NCBI GenBank assembly: GCA_027306785.1
Contig: DAHUZB010000007.1
Coordinates: 1 to 64,000 of the forward strand
Length of the DNA stretch: 64,000 nucleotides
Source: Vulcanimicrobiota bacterium
GTDB taxonomy: Bacteria > Vulcanimicrobiota > Vulcanimicrobiia > Vulcanimicrobiales > Vulcanimicrobiaceae
Direction: 5' to 3'
Shown: positions 45,432 to 53,461 of the stretch, piece by piece
Layout of the letters: each line of letters opens with the position of its first letter
How positions within the stretch are numbered: the first letter of the stretch is position 1
The notes under the pieces: model-generated
Told to the model about the DNA's origin: nothing
Databases searched by the model: none
Seen by the model: the letters and a program-made list of their open reading frames with translations, nothing else
Translations under genes and position numbers: made by a program

Positions 45432-47527
45432 CGCTCACCGAACTCGGCGTGCGCGGTATGACGTGCGCGTCGTGCGTCGCGCACGTGACGCGTGCAATCA
45501 AGCGCGTGCCGGGCGTGGACGATGCCGCGGTCAATCTCGCGACCGAGCGCGCGACCGTGATGCACGACGAATCCGTCTCGCCGCAGCGTTTGATCGAAGC
45601 GATCGAACGCGCGGGCTACGGCGCGACCGACGAGATCGACGCCGACCGCGAAGCGCGCGAGCGTGAGACCGAACTGCGCCGCAAACGGCGACTGCTCGTC
45701 TTCGCGGTCGCGCTCGCGGCGCCCACGATGCTTCTCGCGATGTTCGCGCCCGAGTTCCCCGGCAAAGCGTGGCTGCTCGGCGCACTTACGCTCCCGGTGT
45801 GGAGCGTGGTGGGCTGGGAGTTTCACCGCGGCGCGATCGCCGCGCTGCGCGAGCGCACGGCGACGATGGACACGCTCGTCTCACTCGGGTCGAGCGCCGC
45901 ATTCGCGCTGAGCGTCTACGACGCGGCGACGGGGCGCATGACGTACTTCGAGAGCGCGAGCGCGATCGTCACGTTGGTCTTCGTCGGGAAATATCTCGAA
46001 GCGTCGGCGCGTACGCGCAGCGGAGACGCACTACGCGCGCTTCTCGCGCTCCGGCCCGAACGCGCACATCGCCGCGGCGCCGACGGCGCGCTGCACGATG
46101 TTCCGGGCGAACTCGTGCACGTCGGCGACGAACTCGTGGTACCGCCCGGCGAACGCGTTCCCGTCGACGGGATCGTGCTCGACGGGCGCAGCGCCATCGA
46201 TCGATCGCTGCTCACGGGCGAATCGCTCCCGATCGAGGTCGAACCCGGCTCGCGCCTCGAACAAGGCACGCTCAACGCGGACGGCGCGCTCGTCATGCGC
46301 GCAACCGCGGTCGGCGCGGGCACCGAACTCGCGCGCATCGTCGAGATCGTGCGCAAAGCGCAGGGCACGACGCCGCCGGTACAGCGGCTCGCGGATCGTA
46401 TCGCGAGCATCTTCGTGCCGATCGTTCTCGGGATCGCGCTCGTCACGTTCGCCGGATGGCTGCTCGCGCATCACGGCTGGAGCGACGCGCTCATCGCGGC
46501 CGTCGCGGTGCTCGTCGTCGCCTGCCCCTGCGCGCTCGGACTCGCCACACCGACCGCGATCATCGCGGGCGTCGGTGTGGCGGCACGCCACGGCCTGCTC
46601 TTCAAAGACGCGAGCGTGATCGAACGCCTGGCGCAAACGAGCGTCGCGACGTTCGACAAAACGGGGACGCTCACCAAGGGTGCCTTCGCCGTGCTCGACG
46701 CCTCTTCGGACGACGCGCTCGCCGTGGCCGCCGCGCTCGAATCGTCATCCACGCACCCGCTCGCGCGCGCGATCGTCACCGCCGCACGCGAGCGCGGCCT
46801 CGCTATTCCCGCTGCCGGCGATGTCAACGCGGTGCGCGGTCTCGGCATCACCGGTATGCTCGGCGAGGCGCGCGTCGCGGTGGGAAGCGCGGCGTTTCTC
46901 GCGACGCACGGCGCGAGCGTCGACGAACCGCGGGATGCGCGCACGTACGTGTTCGTCGCGCGCAACGGCACGCCGATCGGGCGGATCGCCCTGGGCGACG
47001 CGCTGCGCGACGATGCGGCGCGTACGATCGAATCGCTGCGCCGGCGAAACGTCACGCCGATTCTCGTGAGCGGCGATGCCGACGCTCCCGTCGCCGCGGC
47101 GGCGAAAGAGGCCGGCATCGAGCGCTGGTACGCGCGCACGTCGCCCGAGCGCAAGGCCGAGATCGTGCGCGAACTGCGCGACGGCGGTGCCCGCGTGGCG
47201 TTCGTCGGCGACGGCATCAACGACGCGCCGGCCCTCGCGGTCGCCGACGTGGGCCTCGCGATGGGCGGCGGCACCGCGGTCGCGCTCGAAACTGCGGGCG
47301 CCGCGATTCTCTCGAACGATCCCGCCGCGATCGTCGATGCGATCGATATTTCGCGCGCGACGATGCGCACGATCGCACAGAATCTCTTCTGGGCCTTCGC
47401 CTACAACGTGGTGCTCGTGCCGCTCGCGGCGTTCGGGATCGTGCGCCCGGTCTTTGCCGCCGCCGCGATGGGGCTCTCGAGTCTCTTCGTGGTCGGCAAC
47501 TCGCTGCGCCTCGGACGCAGACGCTGA
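45428..47527 (+). CDS. copA: Copper-exporting P1B-type ATPase
   Basis: A 699-residue P1B-1 ATPase expelling Cu(I). In order: one HMA domain with GMTCASC (residues 10-16), two extra N-terminal helices, the actuator LTGES, the transmembrane CPC (366-368), the phosphorylated Asp in DKTGT (410), the GDGINDAPALAVADVG hinge and two closing helices. Start ATG 45428 was chosen at the copZ overlap; longer starts run through copZ in another frame. It has one HMA domain rather than two. Confidence 0.97.
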   Translation: MTLTELGVRGMTCASCVAHVTRAIKRVPGVDDAAVNLATERATVMHDESVSPQRLIEAIERAGYGATDEIDADREARERETELRRKRRLLVFAVALAAPTMLLAMFAPEFPGKAWLLGALTLPVWSVVGWEFHRGAIAALRERTATMDTLVSLGSSAAFALSVYDAATGRMTYFESASAIVTLVFVGKYLEASARTRSGDALRALLALRPERAHRRGADGALHDVPGELVHVGDELVVPPGERVPVDGIVLDGRSAIDRSLLTGESLPIEVEPGSRLEQGTLNADGALVMRATAVGAGTELARIVEIVRKAQGTTPPVQRLADRIASIFVPIVLGIALVTFAGWLLAHHGWSDALIAAVAVLVVACPCALGLATPTAIIAGVGVAARHGLLFKDASVIERLAQTSVATFDKTGTLTKGAFAVLDASSDDALAVAAALESSSTHPLARAIVTAARERGLAIPAAGDVNAVRGLGITGMLGEARVAVGSAAFLATHGASVDEPRDARTYVFVARNGTPIGRIALGDALRDDAARTIESLRRRNVTPILVSGDADAPVAAAAKEAGIERWYARTSPERKAEIVRELRDGGARVAFVGDGINDAPALAVADVGLAMGGGTAVALETAGAAILSNDPAAIVDAIDISRATMRTIAQNLFWAFAYNVVLVPLAAFGIVRPVFAAAAMGLSSLFVVGNSLRLGRRR

Positions 47528-47533
47528 AGGACG

Positions 47534-48415
47534 TTACGCTTCGGCGCGCCGATCCGCGATCGTGAGCGCGATGAGCCCCGCGACGATCAGGATCATCCCG
47601 AGCATCGAGAGCGGAGACGGCGCTTCACCTAACTGCACCCATGCCGCGAGCACGCCGACGACCGGGTTGGCGAGCGTTCCCATACTGGCATCACGCGCGG
47701 GAAGCGCGTCGAGAATGAAGATCCACAGCACGTACGCAAGCGCAGTCGAGAGCAGAATGTTATAGCCGACCGCCAACACGTACGGCGCGTCCCACACCGT
47801 CGCATGGGCGGGAACGACGAACGCGACGAGCGCGAGGATTGCGCCGCCGAAGAGCATCTGCCACATCGTGAGACCGTAGAGATCGAGCGAGCCCGCGCGC
47901 GCCAGGCGTTTGGTCATCACGATGCCGATCGCCCACGCAAGCCCGGCACAGACCGCAAGCACGTCGGCCGGACCGATGCCGCGCAGCGGACCGATCATGC
48001 ACGCCACGCCCGCAAAGGCGATTGCGATCGCGATCGCCTGCGGCCCGCGGATACGCTCGCCGAGCGCGGGCCACGCGATGAGACTCACCCAGAGCGGCAT
48101 CGTATAGGCGAGCATCGCGACTTGACCCGCGCCCGCGGTAACGACCGCGAGCGTCACCAGCCCCACGAAGCACGCGGTTTGGAAGAGGCCGATCCAAAAG
48201 AATGCCGCCGGATGCTGCGGGCGCAGCGGCTTGCGCAACACGAGCGCAACGAGTGCGAGCGCGATGCCGCCGCCGAGCGTACGCCACGCCGCGAATTGGA
48301 AGGGCGGCGCGCTTTGCACCGCCACCTTCATGACGACCCAATTGTAGCCCCAGATCAGCGCGAGCACGACGAGCGCGATCAGAGCGTTGCGGCGACGGTT
48401 ATCGATGGCTTGCAC
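47534..48415 (-). CDS. EamA-family transporter (DMT superfamily)
   Basis: A 293-residue ten-helix exporter in two EamA repeats. Seen: LIWGYNWVVMKVA in helix 1 (the WG-x-N-x-x-x-x-K pattern), then FAAWRTLGGGIAL and PLWVSLIAWPALGERI in the first half, and a matching LANPVVGVLAAWVQLGE in the second half. Such carriers export amino acids, nucleosides or drugs. GTG 48415 is taken as the start and overlaps the end of the tsaC gene. It is convergent with copA. Confidence 0.9.
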   Translation of the reverse strand: MQAIDNRRRNALIALVVLALIWGYNWVVMKVAVQSAPPFQFAAWRTLGGGIALALVALVLRKPLRPQHPAAFFWIGLFQTACFVGLVTLAVVTAGAGQVAMLAYTMPLWVSLIAWPALGERIRGPQAIAIAIAFAGVACMIGPLRGIGPADVLAVCAGLAWAIGIVMTKRLARAGSLDLYGLTMWQMLFGGAILALVAFVVPAHATVWDAPYVLAVGYNILLSTALAYVLWIFILDALPARDASMGTLANPVVGVLAAWVQLGEAPSPLSMLGMILIVAGLIALTIADRRAEA

Positions 48416-49352
48416 GGCGCAAGCGATCCATGATCGCGATGCCGATTCCCTCCAACGGCACCGGCTGCGCGTCGATGCGCGCGGCACCGCACGCGTCGAG
48501 CTCGTGGAGATACAAAAAGAGCCGCGCCGCCGCTTCGCGCAGATCGCCGCTCGGGCTCAACACGCGCGCATCGCGATAGCCGGCCGCCGCCTCGCGAAAC
48601 GCAAGCAGCACGGCGTCGGCGCGCTCGGGCGGCGCTACCGCTTCGGGTTCGACCAAACGAATCGGCGTACGCGGCGCGTAGTGTTGCGGCAGGCGGCCGG
48701 GTGCGAGCGGCTTCGCGCGATCGGAGAGCTCGCGCGCGAGCGGCCCGATCGCCGCCTCGATCGCGTCGACCGGGATCGCGCCGTGGCGCAGCAGCGTCGG
48801 CTCCGGCTCGACCATCACGATCGTGGACTCCACGCCGTGCTCGGTGGGGCCGCCGTCGACGATGAGATCGACGCGATCGCCGAGCATGCGGGCCACGTGC
48901 TCCGCGCGCGTGGGGCTCAAATAGCCGAACGGATTCGCGCTCGGTGCCGCGAGAGGGATTCCGGCGCGCTCGATGATCGCACGCGCGACCGGATGCGCGG
49001 GCATTCGCACGGCGACGCTCTCGAGGCCCGAGGTCACGAGCGACGGCACCGCATCGGTCTTGCGCAGCACGAGCGTGAGCGGACCGGGCCAAAAGCGGTC
49101 GATCAGCGTGCGCGCGATCGGCGGCACGTTCGCCGCCACGCGGCGCAGCATCGCTTCGTCGGCGACGTGGACGATCAGCGGATCGAAGCTGGGCCGCGCC
49201 TTGATCTCGAAGATGCGCGCGACGGCGCGCGCATCGAGGGCGTTCGCCGCGAGACCGTACACGGTTTCGGTCGGAAGTGCGACGACCGCGCCCTCGCGCA
49301 GGAGCGCGGCGGCACGGTCGATCGTGGAAGGAGCGGCGGGCAGAACGGTCAT
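48399..49352 (-). CDS. tsaC: L-threonylcarbamoyladenylate synthase (Sua5/YwlC-type)
   Basis: A 317-residue YrdC-fold enzyme with the extra Sua5 C-terminal domain. It makes threonylcarbamoyl-AMP for the universal t6A37 tRNA modification. Seen: VVALPTETVYGLAANA, the KxR catalytic pair in IFEIKARPSFDPLIVHV, PIARTLIDRFWPGPLTLVL, AAPSANPFGYLSPT and a Sua5-type linker (APGRLPQHYAPRTPI). The partners tsaB, tsaD and tsaE are not in the window. It lies upstream of the EamA gene and overlaps it. Confidence 0.95.
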   Translation of the reverse strand: MTVLPAAPSTIDRAAALLREGAVVALPTETVYGLAANALDARAVARIFEIKARPSFDPLIVHVADEAMLRRVAANVPPIARTLIDRFWPGPLTLVLRKTDAVPSLVTSGLESVAVRMPAHPVARAIIERAGIPLAAPSANPFGYLSPTRAEHVARMLGDRVDLIVDGGPTEHGVESTIVMVEPEPTLLRHGAIPVDAIEAAIGPLARELSDRAKPLAPGRLPQHYAPRTPIRLVEPEAVAPPERADAVLLAFREAAAGYRDARVLSPSGDLREAAARLFLYLHELDACGAARIDAQPVPLEGIGIAIMDRLRRASHR

Positions 49353-49397
49353 GGCGTTAGCCCGAGAGGTTCGCCCGCCGCGCGCTACGTCATGCCG

Positions 49398-50399
49398 TTA
49401 CGGCGTGTACGAGCAATCGCTGATGTTGTTGTCGTACTCCATCTGGATCTCCCAGGTGTCGGCGCCGAGCGTCACGTTGCCCGTCGGCACGCCGGCCGCC
49501 GGAGCGCAGAGATCGCCGATTTCGCCGCCGTTCTGGTTGTACCAGGCGACGTTGTTCGGCACGTCGGGATCGGTGATCGTCTCGAACGTCTCGTGCGAGA
49601 GCGTCGAGGCGGTCGAATCGGCGAGCACGCCGTTGGGCGAGGGCTGGTTCGAGACCTGGCAGCCCGGAATGTTCTGGTAGGGCTCGACGGTGTAGAGCAC
49701 GTGGCCGACATCCGAGAAATCGGTGTTGCCGTGATACGCGCAGTACTGCTGCGCGTAGCATCCGCCCGCCGACTGGCTGCACTGCTGCACGCCGTTTTGC
49801 AGGAAGACGTTGTAGACCGCGTTGTAGCCGCCGCCGTACGTCTGCGCGACCTGATGGACGATGTTGTAGATATCCTGATCGGCGAGCTGCGACGAGGTAT
49901 TGTACGTCACGGTGACGTCGCCGCCGTTGCTGAACGCGCCGGTCGCGCTCTGACCGATGTACTGATCGAGAATGTTGATCATACCGCTTCCGAACAGATC
50001 GTTCTCGAACTGCGAGATCTGACCGCCCCACGACGATTCGTCCGAACCGTTCACGAGGATGTTGTACACGGTTGCTCCGGTGACGACGGGACCGCCGTTA
50101 TTGGTGAGATCGTTGCCGGCCGCGGACGTCATCGCGCGGATGTGGCGAATGCTTCCGCCTTTGATCGGCGATGCGTACGCCGCCGTCGAACGAACGAGCG
50201 ACGCGACTTTGGCCGCGTTCGCACGCGAGATGTCCATATGCGCGAGCATATGCGCGGCGGGATGATTGCTTTGGGGAACGGCGGGCACCGACGGCGCGCT
50301 CGAGCCGCCGCCTCCGCATGCGGCGAGCGCGCTGCCGATCAGCACGAACGCCGTCGCGACCGCACCCGAGCGGATCCGCGACATGAGACGTGTATTCAC
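49398..50399 (-). CDS. Lipoprotein with an HExxE-like metallo-site (phosphate-induced-protein/EXORDIUM-like)
   Basis: A 333-residue lipoprotein (GSALAACGGGGS lipobox). The mature domain contains STLSHETFETITDPD followed later by WYNQNGGEIGDLCAP, a pattern of a zinc-type helix (HExxE) and a Gly-Glu-Ile-x-D-x-C block, seen in secreted proteins related to plant phosphate-induced protein 1/EXORDIUM. It also has six or so Cys that could pair. The likely role is an envelope metalloprotease or carbohydrate-wall protein; catalysis is not established. The GTG start has an AGGAG site. Confidence 0.7.
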   Translation of the reverse strand: MNTRLMSRIRSGAVATAFVLIGSALAACGGGGSSAPSVPAVPQSNHPAAHMLAHMDISRANAAKVASLVRSTAAYASPIKGGSIRHIRAMTSAAGNDLTNNGGPVVTGATVYNILVNGSDESSWGGQISQFENDLFGSGMINILDQYIGQSATGAFSNGGDVTVTYNTSSQLADQDIYNIVHQVAQTYGGGYNAVYNVFLQNGVQQCSQSAGGCYAQQYCAYHGNTDFSDVGHVLYTVEPYQNIPGCQVSNQPSPNGVLADSTASTLSHETFETITDPDVPNNVAWYNQNGGEIGDLCAPAAGVPTGNVTLGADTWEIQMEYDNNISDCSYTP

Positions 50400-50534
50400 G
50401 TGTGACTCCTAACAAGTAGCGTAGTAATGCGTGCAAGCATCGCCGACAAGCGGCGATGTATGCGGTGAATACGCGATCGACGGCATTGCGTTCCCGTGTG
50501 CAGTTTCCATATAGGTGCGCGGCGCGAAAGACGG

Positions 50535-50565
50535 CGAGGCCCGCGGCGTTGCGCCGCGAGCCTCG
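50535..50565. terminator. Strong inverted repeat between two exported-protein genes
   Basis: CGAGGC-CCGCGGCG pairs with CGCCGCG-AGCCTCG around a TTG centre. No long T-tract follows on either strand. It lies in the 217-base gap between the metallo-site lipoprotein and the Gly-zipper gene, in which I see no gene. A further AGGAGT ribosome site for the lipoprotein gene lies at about 50407. Confidence 0.5.
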
Positions 50566-50616
50566 TGACGTGTGAAACGATCACTTTTCGAGATCGCTTC
50601 GATTCAAAAATGGAGA

Positions 50617-51177
50617 TCAGTACGATTGACGACGCGTGATCGAGTCGACGTGCACCTGAACGATCGTGCCGCCCGGGACGGTGACGTCTTCTCGATTGTT
50701 CTTCGCGAGCAGGAAGCCGCCGATCGCGCCCACCACGCCGCCGCCGCTCAGATGAAAGAGCGTCTTGCCGAGCATGTTGCCGACCAACATGCCAGCGAGC
50801 GCGCCGCCCGCTTCTTTGAGCGTGTTATTTTTGGTATTGGCCTTCATCTTCGTCACGTTCGTGTTGACGGCGTAGACGGCGCCGCTCGACGTGACGAGCT
50901 TCGTGAACGCGAAGGCGATTTTACCCGGGCGGCCCTGGCTTGCTTTCTGCACCGCGGTTACGGTGCCGTAGAGGCGCCCGCCGACGACCGAGCCGCTGCC
51001 GTCGTCGTTGGTGACGTTGGTGAGTTCGACCGGCTCGCCGACATAAGCCGATTTGCTCGTGTAGCTCTTGGTGATCGTACCGTTCAGAAGCGTACCCGTG
51101 CCGAGCGCCGCCTGCGCCGCGATCGCGGTGGCGGCGACGAGTGCTGCGAACGTTCCGGTGGCGATGCGAAGCCGCAT
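50617..51177 (-). CDS. Exported protein with glycine-zipper segment
   Basis: A 186-residue protein with a signal peptide (LVAATAIAAQAA). The N-terminal half is beta-rich (YTSKSAYVGEPVELTNVTND) and the middle to C-terminal half holds a glycine zipper (GGALAGMLVGNMLG...GGGVVGAIGGFLLAKNN), which in other proteins inserts into membranes or oligomerises. It ends with strands (TVPGGTIVQVHVDS). It resembles small envelope proteins with a DUF-type beta domain plus zipper, but no family is certain. A GGAGAGGA site precedes the ATG. Confidence 0.6.
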   Translation of the reverse strand: MRLRIATGTFAALVAATAIAAQAALGTGTLLNGTITKSYTSKSAYVGEPVELTNVTNDDGSGSVVGGRLYGTVTAVQKASQGRPGKIAFAFTKLVTSSGAVYAVNTNVTKMKANTKNNTLKEAGGALAGMLVGNMLGKTLFHLSGGGVVGAIGGFLLAKNNREDVTVPGGTIVQVHVDSITRRQSY

Positions 51178-51199
51178 GTCGTGATCCTCTCCGTTCGAG

Positions 51200-51231
51200 A
51201 AAAGAAAAAGGGATTCGTATAAATCCCCTTT
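51200..51231 (-). terminator. Rho-independent terminator for the 91-residue gene
   Basis: On the minus strand AAAGGGGATT and AATCCCTTTT pair with a short loop (TATACG), and the stem is followed by TTCTTTTC. It lies directly after the stop of the gene at 51253-51528. Confidence 0.75.
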
Positions 51232-51252
51232 ACCCGGCTTTCGTACGGATGC

Positions 51253-51528
51253 CTACTGAACGGCGTAAACCGGAACTTTGCCCTTGATGAGCGAGACTTT
51301 GAGCGTCTCGTTCGACTTCACCGACGCGAAGTTGACCGAACCGGTCGCGACGAGCGTCGTCTCGACGCCGTTATTCATCATCACGAGCGCGTGCTGCGCA
51401 TCCTGAACTTTTTCGACCTTGACGACATACGTGCCGTCGGGAACGAGCGACGGATCGATCGGCGCGGCCGAAGCGGCCACCGGCGCGATCGCCGCCGCGA
51501 GCAACATGCCCGCCAGAATCTTACCCAC
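51253..51528 (-). CDS. Small exported protein, unknown
   Basis: A 91-residue secreted protein. A signal peptide (ILAGMLLAAAIAPVAASA) leaves about 68 mature residues of mainly beta structure (GTYVVKVEKVQDAQHALVMM), resembling a single OB- or SH3-like barrel. No family is recognised. It has a ribosome site (GGGAGAGG) before its GTG start and a strong terminator behind it, so it forms its own transcription unit. Its AT content is near that of its neighbours. Confidence 0.6.
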   Translation of the reverse strand: MGKILAGMLLAAAIAPVAASAAPIDPSLVPDGTYVVKVEKVQDAQHALVMMNNGVETTLVATGSVNFASVKSNETLKVSLIKGKVPVYAVQ

Positions 51529-51640
51529 GGAACCTCTCCCTGCTTGAATTGCTTGGAAATTTGACGCGGCTTAGCATCTCCCGAGGGCCGGGCAGGAAAC
51601 TACGACAGAGATGGCAGTGGGGCCCGAGTATGGGGAATCT

Positions 51641-52390
51641 TTACAGATTCTCCCTTGTGACCGCCACGTTTCCACGTTCGGTGAGGATGAAGACCAGCGC
51701 CCCGTGCGGATCGCTCGGAAGCGGGTTGCTCACCGCGCCGTTCCCCGACGACAGATCGTAGTGCCCGCGGAAGCCCGGCGGCACGGCGAGGCTCACGTTG
51801 CCGTTCGAGGACTCGAGCCGCACCTCGCGACCGCGCCATCCGCGCTCGAGCACCACGCGCAGATCGCCGGTCCCGGTGGTCGCGGAGATCGGCGCCCGAA
51901 CGCCGGTCGCACGAATGCTGCCGTTATCGGCTTCGACCGTAACGCTGCCCGCCGCATCCGCGATCGCGATCGGACCGTTCGCGTTGTAGATGACGATCGG
52001 CGCGCGGCTGTGCGCGATCGTCACACCGCCCGCGAACTCGCGCACATCGATGCGCAGGCCCGCGGGATAGGTGAGCCGATAGCTATGACCGCTCGCGGTG
52101 AAGGGCAGCGGCGAACGCGCGGGGCCCGAGAGCGCGACGTTGAGCCGACGCCCCGTGCGCGTCGATTCCACGCGCAGCGGCGGGGAGCCGACCGGCGCCG
52201 ATCCGACGATGAGAATATCGCTCGCGTTCGCATCGGGAACGAGCGTGAGATCACCGCTGACGTTCACGCGCAGCAGGTTCGCGTTGCCGAGGGCGATGTG
52301 TCGCGTCGCCGTCTGTTGCGCCGCCGCGGGATGGAGAGCCGCCGGCACCGCGATGAGGCAAGCAAGCACCCCGAGTTGGAATCGTCTCAT
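51641..52390 (-). CDS. Exported DUF4097-like beta-helix/adhesin-type protein
   Basis: A 249-residue exported protein (signal LACLIAVPAALHPAAAQQ) whose mature part is a run of short beta-strand repeats of the DUF4097 type: LRVNVSGDLTLVPDANASDI, SVTVEADNGSIRATGVRAPI, TGTGDLRVVLERG and SSNGNVSLAVPPG. The pattern x-x-G-D/N-x-x-V-x-x-x-x-G-x-x describes the turns of a right-handed beta structure. Homologues are common and uncharacterised. The start ATG has an AGGCGG site. Confidence 0.75.
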   Translation of the reverse strand: MRRFQLGVLACLIAVPAALHPAAAQQTATRHIALGNANLLRVNVSGDLTLVPDANASDILIVGSAPVGSPPLRVESTRTGRRLNVALSGPARSPLPFTASGHSYRLTYPAGLRIDVREFAGGVTIAHSRAPIVIYNANGPIAIADAAGSVTVEADNGSIRATGVRAPISATTGTGDLRVVLERGWRGREVRLESSNGNVSLAVPPGFRGHYDLSSGNGAVSNPLPSDPHGALVFILTERGNVAVTRENL

Positions 52391-52518
52391 AAACCGCCTA
52401 TCGAAAAATGACTTCGCGCACCTTTATGCGGAGGATTGATAGAACCGGGTCCTTTGGATCATGCGCCTTTGCAGCCCATGTGTGAATTAATGTCTACAAA
52501 GGACTGCTTCCCCACGCT

Positions 52519-53454
52519 ATGCACGACGACCGCCGACGCGCCGCGCAATTCTGCGAGAACGCAAGGTATTTCCTTGCGCTCGGGACCGAGCGTGCCTTGC
52601 AGTCGGCGCTCTACTTCTTCGATCAGGCCTTGGCGGTCGATGCGCGCTGCGCGGCCGCCTTCGCGGGCAAGGCTCGCTGCTATGCGGAGATCGGCGACGG
52701 CGGCGCCATCGCTCCGCCGATCCCGCAACTGCGCGCCCTGGATTTTTCCGCACGCGCGCTCGCAATCGAACCTCTGGCGGAGGCCGCAGCCATACACGCC
52801 AAGGCGCTCGTGGAGCTCTCGTACGACTGGGACGCCGCCGACGCGCACTTGCTGCGCGCCGCGGAGCACGGCGAGACCCGCGCGGCGCGCGCGTTGCTCG
52901 CGGCGCTGCGCGGCCGCTGTGAGGAAGCGTTGATGCATACGAGCGCCGTGCTGCCGCGGGCAATCGCGCTGCTCTACGCGCGCCGCATCCCCGAGGCGCT
53001 CGCGCTGCTCGATCTCGCCGGCGATCTCGGCACGCGCCTCTGGCACGTCCCCACGCTGCGCGGCCTCGCGCACTACCTCGAGGGCCGCATCGATCTCGCG
53101 ATCGTCGCCTGGGAGCGGTCGCGGCGCGAACACGAGGCCGCCGCCTGGTATCTGCTCCACGCCTACGCCGCCTGCGGGCGCGGCGAGGACTACCACGCGT
53201 TGCGCTCCGAGCTCGACGATCGCCCCGCGACCGGGCAGCGATCGCCGTTCTGGGAAGCGCTCGCCGCCGCCGGCGCCGGAGAGGCCGAGGCCGCGATCGC
53301 CGCGCTCGAGCGGGGGCTCGCCGGGCGCGACCCGTGGATGACGCGCACCCTCGTCGAGCCGATGCTCGACCCGCTGCGGGGTGAGCCCGCCTTCGAGCGC
53401 ATCGCCGCTTGCGTTCGCGACGGCACGGAACTCCCGGCTCGGCCTGGAACATAA
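52519..53454 (+). CDS. TPR-like helical repeat protein
   Basis: A 311-residue soluble all-helical protein with about seven TPR-like units, for example ALYFFDQALAVDARCAAAFA, AHYLEGRIDLAIVAWERSRR and EAAIAALERGLAG. The closing VEPMLDPLRGEPAFERI is the standard end of TPR blocks in bacterial regulators and adenylate-cyclase-like proteins, so this may be a free TPR module. No catalytic or DNA-binding domain is present. The next gene begins eight bases after the stop. Confidence 0.75.
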   Translation: MHDDRRRAAQFCENARYFLALGTERALQSALYFFDQALAVDARCAAAFAGKARCYAEIGDGGAIAPPIPQLRALDFSARALAIEPLAEAAAIHAKALVELSYDWDAADAHLLRAAEHGETRAARALLAALRGRCEEALMHTSAVLPRAIALLYARRIPEALALLDLAGDLGTRLWHVPTLRGLAHYLEGRIDLAIVAWERSRREHEAAAWYLLHAYAACGRGEDYHALRSELDDRPATGQRSPFWEALAAAGAGEAEAAIAALERGLAGRDPWMTRTLVEPMLDPLRGEPAFERIAACVRDGTELPARPGT

Positions 53455-53461
53455 CCGGGCT

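Noticed and set aside
50400-50616. A hidden gene in the 217-base gap
   Set aside because: No convincing start with ribosome site and open frame; only a strong inverted repeat and the promoter/leader of the neighbouring gene.
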